40,142 bases of DNA from Opitutales bacterium (GTDB lineage Bacteria; Verrucomicrobiota; Verrucomicrobiia; Opitutales; JABSRG01), in the NCBI GenBank assembly GCA_013215165.1, contig JABSRG010000031.1:1-40142 (forward strand), given 5' to 3'. Positions 16,697-24,229 of this stretch are shown here, piece after piece. The notes below the pieces were generated by a model. The model made no database searches and was not told where the DNA came from. It saw only the letters and a program-made list of their open reading frames with translations. The position numbers and the translations under genes were made by a program. The stretch's first letter is position 1; every line of letters begins with the position of its first letter.

Positions 16697-18133
16697 TCAC
16701 TTATGAAACCTGAGTTTGAACAGACCAAAAAGGGTCATTTTCAGAAGAATCCAACCGTGCTTAAATCGAGAGATATTCGTATCTCCATAAGTTCGATCTC
16801 TATAGCGCACCGGAATGTCGCGGATCTTTAGGTCCAAGAGCGAAGATCCAAACAAGAGATTGAAATCACCAAAAGGATCAAAGTCTCCCAACACCTCGAT
16901 ACGCTTCAGCAGCCTCCGATAGTCACTGTGTAGGATCATTTTAGTTCCGCAGAGCGAGTCCTTGACGGGCTGCTTCAACACAAAGCTTAGAGCTACGGCA
17001 AAAAACTTATTTCCGAGTAAATTGAGGAACCGCATCGCCTTGCTCTCCATGGGATACACAAGGCGACAGCCATTAGCGAACTCTGCCGTGCCGTTGGCTA
17101 TCGCTTCGTAGAACTTAGGTAAGTCCTCGGGTGGCGCCGTGAGATCCGCGTCTTGTATGACCAGTAAATTGCCGTCTGCTTCCTCGAAACCGGCAAAAAC
17201 CGCATCCCATTTACCTTTTCCCGGTTGCTTCATATACTTTAGCCTATGAGGACCGGTGTAGGCCGTACAACACGCCTGGATCGTGTCCCAAGTGTCGTCC
17301 GTACTGTTTCCTTCGACAAAGATCACCTCCGTTCGCTGGCCAAGGACGGGTATCCGATCCAGAGCAGCCTGAATATTGCCAGACTCATTGCGCGCCGGAA
17401 CGACTACAGAACACGATAAAGACTCTCGAATTTCATTTCTTCGCCCAGGGCGCGCGACGATAAATATGCTCGCTCCAAATTGGTTTATCATTGGGCAACG
17501 CACGAGGTATCGATTCATGACGGGATCCACTACAGGAAGCGTCGTGGGACAGAGCACTTCGGTAGACTCAAATACGACCTCCCAACCAGTGAGTTCCAAC
17601 AGATTGATGAGGTCCTGAGTCGAAAGCCAGTTACTCGGAGGTTGTTTCATGACCCAACCCAGCGGTTGCGCTAATTTGAGAATCGGCAACCAGAGTGTAT
17701 TCAATGATGTAATATAGAGACGCGTCCGCTCATGAGATAATGTATGAAGGTGGTCAAAAGCCGCTTGAATGTCGGGCAGATATCCCGTCAAAAAGTCCAA
17801 AACTATCGCATCAAACGGCTCATCTTCAAAATATGACATCACATCGGCCACCTCATACCGTAGTCTTTTCCCAGCATTTTCGACCCGGGCGCGGTGAACC
17901 ATTTTTTCCGAAATATCAATTCCCACTCCTTGACGCAGTGGAATTCGGTTAAGCAAACCTCCTACCCCACATCCTGCCTCAAGAACCCGTTGATCTGACT
18001 GGATGTGATGGCTCATCAAACGGGCTATCTGCCTGTGGAAGCCCCGTTGCCGTCGTCGGGCAAGTGAGTCCGCTTCTGCCAGTGCATCGAAATGAGACTC
18101 AAAATCAAACTTGTTCGGTCCAGTCATCAGCAT
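16697..18133 (-). CDS. Methyltransferase - GT2 glycosyltransferase fusion
   Basis: A 478-residue bifunctional protein. Residues about 1-230 form a class I SAM methyltransferase, with motif I VLEAGCGVGGLL (50-61), GIDIS (71-75) and FDAIVLDFLTGYLPD (107-121). Residues about 238-478 form a GT-A glycosyltransferase: SCSVVVPARNESGNI (240-254), FVEGNSTDDTWD (272-283), metal-binding QDADLTAP (327-334) and CGTKMI with a late GDFDPFGDFNLLFG. The linker is short and the frame is uninterrupted, so this is a real fusion and not a read-through. The GT2 part resembles polyprenyl-phosphate glycosyltransferases but lacks C-terminal membrane helices. It lies 57 bases after the first operon gene. Confidence 0.88.
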   Translation of the reverse strand: MLMTGPNKFDFESHFDALAEADSLARRRQRGFHRQIARLMSHHIQSDQRVLEAGCGVGGLLNRIPLRQGVGIDISEKMVHRARVENAGKRLRYEVADVMSYFEDEPFDAIVLDFLTGYLPDIQAAFDHLHTLSHERTRLYITSLNTLWLPILKLAQPLGWVMKQPPSNWLSTQDLINLLELTGWEVVFESTEVLCPTTLPVVDPVMNRYLVRCPMINQFGASIFIVARPGRRNEIRESLSCSVVVPARNESGNIQAALDRIPVLGQRTEVIFVEGNSTDDTWDTIQACCTAYTGPHRLKYMKQPGKGKWDAVFAGFEEADGNLLVIQDADLTAPPEDLPKFYEAIANGTAEFANGCRLVYPMESKAMRFLNLLGNKFFAVALSFVLKQPVKDSLCGTKMILHSDYRRLLKRIEVLGDFDPFGDFNLLFGSSLLDLKIRDIPVRYRDRTYGDTNISRFKHGWILLKMTLFGLFKLRFHK

Positions 18134-18190
18134 CGGATGCTCTGCAAGCCTAACAAATTATCGAGTAAAAATTCTAGACGACTCATTGCA

Positions 18191-19129
18191 TCAGACAGTC
18201 TCAGATATATGATTTGATGGATCCTGCTTAGACTGCCGGTTTATGATCTCTGCTACCAAACCCAAAGACACAAGCTGCGCTCCAAGCAAAAGCAGCAAAA
18301 TCCCCAAGAAAAATAGCGGTCGACCGCCAATCCCCTCTCCAAAGAAAATCTTCATAAAGGACAGATAAAAGAGAATCAAAAATCCGATCGAGCCAAACAA
18401 GAGGCCCGCTCCTCCAAAAATATGAGCTGGTCGCCGCAAATAGCGGGTCAATACAATCACCGTGATTAAATCCAACAGGCCCTTTACAAAACGCTTGCTT
18501 CCGTACTTAGAGACTCCGTGAAGGCGCGGCAGATGATTTACCGGTAACTCACCAATACGGAAACCTTCTGCATCGGCGAGAATAGGGATGAATCGATGCA
18601 GCTCTCCAAACAGCTTCACGCGTTTTACCACAATGCCTCGATAAGCTTTAAACCCACAATTGAAGTCATGGAGTTGAACTCCGCTGCCGACTCGAGCCAG
18701 GGCGTTGAACACCCGTGACGGCAAAGTCTTATCGATAGGGTCGTGGCGCACTTGTTTCCAGCCCGAGACAAGATCATAGCCCTGATCCAACTTGCTTAGG
18801 AAATTGGGAATTTCCTGCGGATCATCTTGTAGGTCCGAGTCCATAGTAATCACCACATCTGCATCGGCCTCGTCAAAACCGAGCTGCAATGCTTCAGCTT
18901 TGCCAAAATTGCGTCTCAACCGCAGCCCATGAACGCGAGTTGGGTTTTCTATTTTTAAGTCACAGATCGCTTTCCATGAGTCGTCTCCACTCCCATCGTC
19001 CACAAAATAATAACCGTGCTCCCAGCCATCAAGCTCTGACACGACAGCTTCGATCCGTTCATACAATTCGATAACGGTCGCCTCCTCATTATAGACAGGA
19101 ATGATAAAACTCAGTTTCCGATGGCTCAT
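18191..19129 (-). CDS. GtrB/DPM1-like glycosyltransferase family 2
   Basis: A 312-residue enzyme that probably loads a sugar onto polyprenyl phosphate. The GT-A domain has SFIIPVYNEEATVIELYERI (8-27), FVDDGSGDDSWK (about 42-53), the catalytic MDSDLQDDPQEIP (about 96-108) and NCGFKAYRG. The HGVSKYGSKRF stretch near 205 is typical of the family. Two membrane helices follow (about 237-257 and 272-295). It is the first gene of the nine-gene minus-strand operon. The next gene upstream (prepilin-like) is closed off by its own terminator at 19212-19240, so the operon promoter should lie in 19130-19211. Confidence 0.9.
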   Translation of the reverse strand: MSHRKLSFIIPVYNEEATVIELYERIEAVVSELDGWEHGYYFVDDGSGDDSWKAICDLKIENPTRVHGLRLRRNFGKAEALQLGFDEADADVVITMDSDLQDDPQEIPNFLSKLDQGYDLVSGWKQVRHDPIDKTLPSRVFNALARVGSGVQLHDFNCGFKAYRGIVVKRVKLFGELHRFIPILADAEGFRIGELPVNHLPRLHGVSKYGSKRFVKGLLDLITVIVLTRYLRRPAHIFGGAGLLFGSIGFLILFYLSFMKIFFGEGIGGRPLFFLGILLLLLGAQLVSLGLVAEIINRQSKQDPSNHISETV

Positions 19130-19211
19130 GTGGCAGCTTCATTCAACGTCGCTGAAAACAAAAGTTTTGCAGAGCATGCAACAGCTCAGGACTGGTTTTC
19201 GACGAAGACAC

Positions 19212-19240
19212 AAAAAGCCGCACCCACAAGGATGCAGCTT
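19212..19240 (-). terminator. Rho-independent terminator after the prepilin-like gene
   Basis: Read on the minus strand, AGCTGCATCC - TTGT - GGGTGCGGCT forms a 10-bp stem with two G-U pairs and a four-base loop, followed at once by a T-run (19212-19216). It lies 28 bases after the prepilin-like stop codon and before the glycan operon. It is one of the few textbook intrinsic terminators in the window. Confidence 0.85.
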
Positions 19241-19267
19241 TGGTGATGATATTTTTTTTATTCCCAA

Positions 19268-19666
19268 TTAAAGGGAAAAGGTAAGAGCGGTTGCACCTGA
19301 GGTAGGTGTATGATCGTCAGTGCCGCCGCCACCTGCGCCATTTGGTAGACCAGAAATATTGAATGTTTTACCCTGAGTAAGGGTAGCTGGATAAGTCTCG
19401 CCCAAGATTTTCAATGCATCAGAATCTGCGGCATTGATATAGCTGTCAAAACCTACAAGATCATCCAACCCAGCTTTCGTTATACCAAATTCCAGGAAAT
19501 ATTGGTTGGCTGCCGCTTGAATTTGGCGTCCGTTGTTCACGATCGACTTATTCTGTGAGTTAGTGCGCACTTTTTGGAATGCGGGCACCGCCATCGCTGC
19601 AAGAAGACCAATGATGACAACCACGATCATAATCTCGACGAGAGTGAATCCTTTTTTATTTTTCAT
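19268..19666 (-). CDS. Prepilin-type N-terminal methylation domain protein (type IV pilin / pseudopilin-like)
   Basis: A 132-residue protein. It has a short basic leader (MKNKKG) ending in the prepilin peptidase site G^FTLVEIMIV, with glutamate at mature position 5, then a hydrophobic helix to about residue 30. A short globular part (about 50-95) follows, and then a Gly/Thr-rich tail (GAGGGGTDDHTPTSG) with ATALTFSL at the end. The N-terminal pattern resembles GspG-type pseudopilins, though it lacks an obvious GspG calcium loop. No assembly ATPase, secretin or peptidase gene is nearby, so it must use machinery encoded elsewhere. It has its own terminator and an AT-rich ~220-base upstream region, consistent with separate, perhaps strong, expression. 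Confidence 0.88.
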   Translation of the reverse strand: MKNKKGFTLVEIMIVVVIIGLLAAMAVPAFQKVRTNSQNKSIVNNGRQIQAAANQYFLEFGITKAGLDDLVGFDSYINAADSDALKILGETYPATLTQGKTFNISGLPNGAGGGGTDDHTPTSGATALTFSL

Positions 19667-19886
19667 AAGTATTATATCAATGATTTATTAATAGAGTATA
19701 ATTTACATGCTTTACGTGCAGAATAGTATGAAACGGCTTCAACAATTTGGACTCAATTTTAAAAGCATAAAACCACCGTTTTTTGACGTTCATTTAGCGA
19801 ATTCATTACCAAATTTTCTCAGGCTACTTTGAAAATCATATACAAATGGCCAAAGATAGATTGATAACATCTTAAAGGTGTATGCT

Positions 19887-21782
19887 TTACTTGGGTGTCG
19901 AATAAAGGCGCAGACCGTGATCAGGAATCCTTGAGAACCAAAAAGCCTCAGGATCTTCTTTATAAAGCCTTACTTCCTCTTCAGTCAGCTCAAACTCAGG
20001 GTTCAAATCTCTTTCATGCAAGCCATCAATTACTACTAAACGCACTGTGTGGTAGGGCTTAAAAGGAAATTCTGCTATCACACGCCCTCTGACAGGTAGT
20101 ATCAAGTTTTCTGAGGCCGAAGAATACTCCACCCTATCTTGAGGAACTCGGTAAACGACTTGGACAAAATAAAAGTTATGGGACTGCAGCTGAATTTGAA
20201 AGGCAAAATCCGCCAGCCTGTCATTGATCTCAAGAGGGGAAGAGGACGGGATATTGTGCATCCGCCATGCAAAGGGCCGACTTGCGATTACATACGGGTT
20301 GGGATCATTCCGATCCTCAATGATTTCAAGCGCCCAACGGTCGACCTCTGCGTGGAAATTACGCTCTGTGGCCACTCTGCGTGCTTGGCTTGGCAAAATG
20401 AGCAGGGCCCACTCCAGGCAAATCGCTCCTATTAAAATTCTTCGCATCCAGCGCTTCTCAATAAATGCATGCGCGAGTGACCATATCATCGCAAAGGTTG
20501 CCACCCCAAGTAACGGCAAGGTGAGACGAGATACCTCCAACTTCTCCACTTGGCCCCAATGGTAGCTCATCAAAATGACAAAATTTACCACAACTACGAT
20601 GCCCATTAACAGGCTGAACCATGCACCCACCTGTTTAAGGCTGAATGTCCGAATCAACCGAACGCCGACAAGTAGCAGGCATGGAAACGCAAGCACCCCC
20701 AATAGGAAACCCGCTGAATCGTGTATCGAAGGCTCAAAAAAATACAGCACCGCATAACTCAAATTCTCCGGAATAAACTGGAGGGAGAATGCGCTTTCTG
20801 ACGCTGTTGTCATTGTCTGCCAGTAAGCGCTCGGATCGTCGAGATGGTAGGCGTGTCGCCAGAGAACGGGATACAGCGCCACAACGAAGACTAAATAAGG
20901 CTTCAGGAGCCATCGATCGCCATGAAATGCCGCGCGGTACACTGCTAGAGCTGACACCGGCATGGCAAAGAGCGCAGACTCATAACGGGTATACACTAAA
21001 AATAAAGTGCCTACGAGGAGGAGCCCCCACGTTCCCAACCGCGGCTGCTGGACAAAGCCGTAACCCAGTGCAGTAACCACCAAAATAAAAAGCAGATTTT
21101 GCAGTTCAAAGCCGGCACCGTTGACGTTCTGAACAAACAAAGGCATGCCATATAGCAACACAGTAGGTATTAGCGAAAACAGCCGCGCTTGCCATAACGA
21201 TGCACCGCGCCGCTGCGCCATGCCGTATGCAAAGCCCAAAGTGAGGAATACCAAACAAAACCCAAAGACTGTATTGAGCACAAAAGCATTTTCTATCCGG
21301 TAACCGGTGAAGTCGTGAAGCACTGATAACAGAAACGGAAACGCAATAGGACGCTTGTCAGGCAAAAATCCATAGGCCTCGGTCAGTCCATAGACATAGA
21401 AGGTGATCGTCCCATAGCCACCCACATTATCTCGATGCAGACGCTGTGACACCTCCATCAACACATACTCGTCAGACGTGATTTTGATTTCATACGGTTC
21501 ACGTGTTACAATGTAGACGAGGATCAAAGCTGACATACCCAAAAGCCACTTGCGATCGCTCGCGAAAAACCACTGCGTTCCTAAGCCTAATATCGCCTCG
21601 CGTTCTTTCCAAACGAGCCAAATCAGCAGACCCAACAAAACGTAGAGTAACGGTTTAACATGATAGAGCGTCAGCCAGCGGAGTGTGTCCAAATCCAACA
21701 CAACGCATGAAGCAAAGCCAATTACTCCCAAGGCTGCGGCCAAAAACAGCAATAGCCCGACTTGTTTGAAGTGAATTCTCAT
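19887..21782 (-). CDS. Polytopic membrane protein, GT-C / PMT-like glycosyltransferase
   Basis: A 631-residue protein with about ten to twelve hydrophobic segments in residues 1-460 and a soluble C-terminal part of about 165 residues. The first large loop carries EIKITSDEYVLMEVSQRLHRDN (about 99-120). Its acidic pair after the second or third helix is the arrangement of the catalytic Asp/Glu in PMT_2/ArnT-like GT-C enzymes. The DKRPIAFPFLLSVLHDFTGY segment that follows resembles the PMT_2 pattern of R-P-x-x-x-P. The start is an ATG at 21782. It diverges from cysE across 149 bases that hold an 11-bp perfect inverted repeat. Substrate unknown. Confidence 0.72.
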   Translation of the reverse strand: MRIHFKQVGLLLFLAAALGVIGFASCVVLDLDTLRWLTLYHVKPLLYVLLGLLIWLVWKEREAILGLGTQWFFASDRKWLLGMSALILVYIVTREPYEIKITSDEYVLMEVSQRLHRDNVGGYGTITFYVYGLTEAYGFLPDKRPIAFPFLLSVLHDFTGYRIENAFVLNTVFGFCLVFLTLGFAYGMAQRRGASLWQARLFSLIPTVLLYGMPLFVQNVNGAGFELQNLLFILVVTALGYGFVQQPRLGTWGLLLVGTLFLVYTRYESALFAMPVSALAVYRAAFHGDRWLLKPYLVFVVALYPVLWRHAYHLDDPSAYWQTMTTASESAFSLQFIPENLSYAVLYFFEPSIHDSAGFLLGVLAFPCLLLVGVRLIRTFSLKQVGAWFSLLMGIVVVVNFVILMSYHWGQVEKLEVSRLTLPLLGVATFAMIWSLAHAFIEKRWMRRILIGAICLEWALLILPSQARRVATERNFHAEVDRWALEIIEDRNDPNPYVIASRPFAWRMHNIPSSSPLEINDRLADFAFQIQLQSHNFYFVQVVYRVPQDRVEYSSASENLILPVRGRVIAEFPFKPYHTVRLVVIDGLHERDLNPEFELTEEEVRLYKEDPEAFWFSRIPDHGLRLYSTPK

Positions 21783-21848
21783 CGATTAAGCGGCATATTC
21801 TCAAAATATGCCACGATTAATAAACGATTATCGGTCGCGAGATGGAAG

Positions 21849-21884
21849 TCTTGATTGCCGAGTTTTAATTTTAGGCAATCAAGA
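21849..21884. promoter_or_regulatory. Perfect 11-bp inverted repeat between divergent genes (candidate operator or leader hairpin)
   Basis: TCTTGATTGCC (21849-21859) and GGCAATCAAGA (21874-21884) are exact reverse complements with a 14-base AT-rich spacer. It lies between the divergent starts of the GT-C-like gene (21782) and cysE (21932). A good -10 match TATAAC stands at 21906-21911 on the cysE side, which would place the repeat about 35-70 bases upstream of a cysE transcription start. No T-run follows on either strand, so a terminator is less likely than an operator. Confidence 0.6.
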
Positions 21885-21931
21885 AACTTAAAACCGGGTT
21901 GTCTCTATAACAATCACGCCCACACTATCGG

Positions 21932-22759
21932 ATGGTCATGGAATTGCCATTGGATTCTGTAATAGTCGAGACACCGGGGACCGATCCCATCTGGGAGCGT
22001 ATCCACGCTGAGGCGCGTGCACTTTACGATGCCGAGCCCTATATGCGGACACTCATCAGCGATGTTGTGTTGTCCAAGCAGTCTCTCGAAGAATCCATTT
22101 GCGTCCGACTCTCACGAAAGTTTGGCCGATTCGCCGGGACGGAGAACGATTTGTTTGAGACTTTCCAAGAGGCCTTTGCCATCGATCCTAATATCGGGAT
22201 CCGCGTGCGGGCAGACATTGAGGCTATCTTTGACCGCGATCCTGCGTGCATTGACTACCTTTCACCTCTGCTTTTCTTCAAAGGCTTTCAGGCCCTCTCA
22301 GCCTACCGCATCAGCCACTTTCTCTGGAACCAAGAGCGACATCACCTGGCGCATTACTTTCAGAGTTTGATCGCTGAAGTCTTCAACGTGGATATCCATC
22401 CTGCGGCACGCTTTGGGAAGGGTATTTTACTCGACCACGCAACCAGCTTCGTGGCGGGTGAGACTGCAGTTGTCGGCGACGATGTTTCGATCTTACATGA
22501 GGTAACTCTAGGCGGCACTGGTAAGGAAGGGGGTGACCGTCATCCTAAGATCGACACGGGTGTTCTCCTATCTTCCGGATCAAAAGTCCTGGGCAACATC
22601 CATATAGGTGCGTTTTCCAAAGTGGGTGCCAACAGCGTCGTCCTCAAAGATGTCCCACCCCATGTTACCGTCGCGGGCGTTCCGGCAAAAATTATCAAAC
22701 GCCACAGTGGAAGCTCTTGCCCGGCTACGGCGATGATTCAGTCGCTTGACGACGAGTAA
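21932..22759 (+). CDS. cysE: Serine O-acetyltransferase
   Basis: Makes O-acetylserine from serine and acetyl-CoA, the first step of cysteine synthesis; cytoplasmic. The 275-residue protein has the N-terminal helical SAT domain (IWERIHAEARALYDAEPYM at about 20-38, then DPACIDYLSPLLFFKGFQAL at about 103-122 and YRISHFLW). The left-handed beta-helix follows with DIHPAARFGKGILLDHATS and VSILHEVTLGGTGKEGGDRHP, holding the catalytic His/Asp. The C-terminal end is normal for the family. No cysK lies beside it. A partial second copy of its 3' half is found at 23850-24129. It converges on the toxin gene with 17 bases between. Confidence 0.96.
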   Translation: MVMELPLDSVIVETPGTDPIWERIHAEARALYDAEPYMRTLISDVVLSKQSLEESICVRLSRKFGRFAGTENDLFETFQEAFAIDPNIGIRVRADIEAIFDRDPACIDYLSPLLFFKGFQALSAYRISHFLWNQERHHLAHYFQSLIAEVFNVDIHPAARFGKGILLDHATSFVAGETAVVGDDVSILHEVTLGGTGKEGGDRHPKIDTGVLLSSGSKVLGNIHIGAFSKVGANSVVLKDVPPHVTVAGVPAKIIKRHSGSSCPATAMIQSLDDE

Positions 22760-22776
22760 TCACTGCCAGACCTGTT

Positions 22777-23190
22777 TCATCGATATATCTGAAGAAAGCT
22801 GGCTGGGCTCAGTATTTCCGTCCCTCTGAAGGGATGTAGCTCCAGAAGATCTTGATCGCCCGTCAACAAGCAGGTTGCCGAACTACTGAGTGCGACTTCT
22901 AAGAATTTGTTGTCTTTAGGGTCGCGACAAAGCGTCACGCTATGGTCGATATCGAAAACACTCCCAAAACGACTCAACAGCAGAAAAAATTCATGTCTTT
23001 CGTTGGCACTAATATATTTCTGGAATTTCGGCTGCGCCAGGACGTCGTCTAATTCAGCGAGCGTAGCATCTGAAAAGGCTAAGTCTCCCATTGATATTGC
23101 CAAATCAACCGCTTGCCCAGCAACTGACTTAGGAAGAATAACCCGACTGACACAGACGTTGGTGTCTATGACAAACATAGGTGTCTTCAT
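22777..23190 (-). CDS. PIN-domain toxin of a type II toxin-antitoxin pair
   Basis: A 137-residue protein of the PIN family toxin type (COG1569-like), probably an RNase. Conserved acidic residues are in MFVIDTNVCVSR (Asp near residue 8), SDATLAELDDVL (Glu near 45), CRDPKDNKFLEVAL (Asp near 90-93) and LLTGDQDLLEL (Asp near 108-110). The ATG at 23190 overlaps the antitoxin stop by four bases (ATGA), which decides the start; an extension to 23208 would lie inside the antitoxin. The pair lies in a scrambled region next to gene fragments and repeats, typical for mobile TA modules. Confidence 0.9.
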   Translation of the reverse strand: MKTPMFVIDTNVCVSRVILPKSVAGQAVDLAISMGDLAFSDATLAELDDVLAQPKFQKYISANERHEFFLLLSRFGSVFDIDHSVTLCRDPKDNKFLEVALSSSATCLLTGDQDLLELHPFRGTEILSPASFLQIYR

Positions 23191-23438
23191 GAGTCCTCGT
23201 TGACCCACTTTTCGACATCCAGCTCTGTCACACCATCTTCTTCTGCACGTTGGCCGATGCGGTCACAAAAAGCAGTGAACTGACTGAAGTTCAGGCCTTT
23301 GAGGCGCTCATATTCGCTGATTGAAAGCACCACCGCGACCGGCCGGTTATGCTTGCGAATCATCAAGGGCGCGCGCTGTGCCTCATCCAGAACCAATCCA
23401 AAACGCTGCTTTGCATCAAAAGATGAGATTTCTTTCAT
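23187..23438 (-). CDS. Phd/YefM family antitoxin
   Basis: An 83-residue protein. The N-terminal Phd/YefM DNA-binding fold is clear: EISSFDAKQRFGLVLDEAQ (3-21), then PLMIRKHNRPVAVVLSISEYERLK (24-47). The variable C-terminal part (about 50-83, FSQFTAFCDRIGQRAEEDGVTELDVEKW) would bind and neutralise the PIN toxin encoded directly downstream. The antitoxin gene comes first, as usual for such pairs. Three TTTGTC/GACAAA half-sites overlap the start codon and presumed promoter, so autoregulation by the antitoxin is expected. Confidence 0.9.
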   Translation of the reverse strand: MKEISSFDAKQRFGLVLDEAQRAPLMIRKHNRPVAVVLSISEYERLKGLNFSQFTAFCDRIGQRAEEDGVTELDVEKWVNEDS

Positions 23439-23472
23439 TTGTCCAAATTAGACAAATTAGACCATTTGTCAA
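23438..23472 (-). promoter_or_regulatory. Toxin-antitoxin operator and promoter (candidate leaderless start)
   Basis: Three half-sites alternate in orientation: TTTGTC (23438-23443), GACAAA (23451-23456), TTTGTC (23465-23470). On the minus strand a perfect -35 TTGACA lies at 23472-23467, then 16 bases, then TAATTT (23450-23445). The ATG at 23438 follows only six bases later, so the transcript would start at or next to the start codon. The half-sites overlap both promoter boxes, as in Phd/YefM autoregulation. Element boundaries are seen; function is inferred. Confidence 0.65.
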
Positions 23473-23499
23473 TTACTTCACCTTACCCGGGTGTAATTG

Positions 23500-23664
23500 A
23501 AGTAGCGGGGAGATTTCCCCAACTGCCTTTGTTGTAGCCGTCCCGCTCTGTCGGGGCGCAGGCCGTTGCTGCGATCCGCGCCTGAAGCCGCGAGCCGACA
23601 GAGCGGCTCAACTACAACCACTGGAGCAGAGGAGCGACAACTGGAAAAACTCCCCGTCCTTTCA
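23500..23664. repeat. Long imperfect palindrome (REP/MITE-like)
   Basis: The left arm has GTTGTAG...CCGCTCTGTCGG (from about 23529), and the right arm has its complement CCGACAGAGCGG...CTACAAC (about 23597-23621). An outer pair, GGGGAG near 23502 and CTCCCC near 23651, extends the symmetry. A GCAGGC / GCCTG pair forms the inner stem. The whole can fold as one long hairpin of about 160 bases. It stands between the TA operator and the iclR fragment. No second copy is seen in this window. The GC-rich symmetric sequence fits bacterial REP or non-autonomous palindromic elements. Confidence 0.65.
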
Positions 23665-23674
23665 ATTGCACCCA

Positions 23675-23849
23675 TCTTACCCAGCTCATCCAAAATCGCA
23701 TCGGCTTTGGAGATCTGGCCTGGGAACTTTTCGTCTTGTATTAGGGCCAGCACACCCACCAGGCTCCGGTCGACCCGAATGGTCATCGCGTGGCGACGGA
23801 CGCCGTTGTCGTTAAACCCACGATCACTGAGTGGTCCGCGCTCTTTCGC
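23675..23849 (-). pseudogene. 3' fragment of an iclR-family gene
   Basis: The minus strand encodes a copy of the last ~55 residues of the intact IclR protein at 24891-25613 (SDRxFNDNGVRRHAM and DEKFPGxIS...ADAILDEL are shared). The similarity runs at a constant offset of 1224 bases, from about 23685-23849 to 24909-25073. The N-terminal three quarters are missing: homology stops at 23849, where sequence from cysE begins. The original stop codon is also lost, and the frame runs into the palindromic element. Many third-position changes show that the duplication is not recent, or that the fragment came from a related strain. Confidence 0.85.
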
Positions 23850-24129
23850 CCCTGCTTTTTTTTCAAAGGCTTTCAAGCCCTCTCCGCCTACTGCATTAGC
23901 CACTTTCTTTGGAAGCAGGAGCGACACGGGCGTTCTCCTATCTTCCGGATCAAAGGTCTTGGGCAACATCCATGTGGGCGCGTTCTCCAAAGTGGGTGCC
24001 AACAGCGTCGTGCTCAAAGACGTCCCACCTCATGTTACGGTAGCGGGCGTTCCGGCAAAAATTATCAAACGCCACAGTGGAAGCTCTTGCCCTGCGACAG
24101 CGATGATTCAGGCGCTTGACGACGAGTAG
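23850..24129 (+). pseudogene. 3' fragment of cysE with internal 215-base deletion
   Basis: Two stretches match the intact cysE: 23850-23926 corresponds to about 22266-22341, and from 23927 to the stop at 24129 to 22557-22759. The intervening 215 bases of cysE are missing, and a CGACA pentamer at both ends of the missing part marks a short-repeat deletion. Because 215 is not a multiple of three the two parts are in different frames. One extra T in the T-run near 23856 adds a further change. The active-site histidine region lies in the deleted part, so the product cannot be active. Confidence 0.88.
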
Positions 24130-24229
24130 GTAGCGTGGACAAGTCTCATCGATACACTTTACCCGTAACATTTTGACACTCCTCACGGCAGCTTAGCTGT
24201 TGCCGGCCCAAGCCTTCACACACGCCGCG

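Noticed and set aside
23478-24017. Minus-strand frame of 179 codons
   Set aside because: Composite of antisense cysE fragment, iclR fragment and palindrome; not a gene but a product of the mosaic pseudogene.
23566-24129. Plus-strand frame of 187 codons
   Set aside because: It begins inside the palindrome, crosses the iclR fragment in antisense and reads only the last ~67 codons of cysE in frame.
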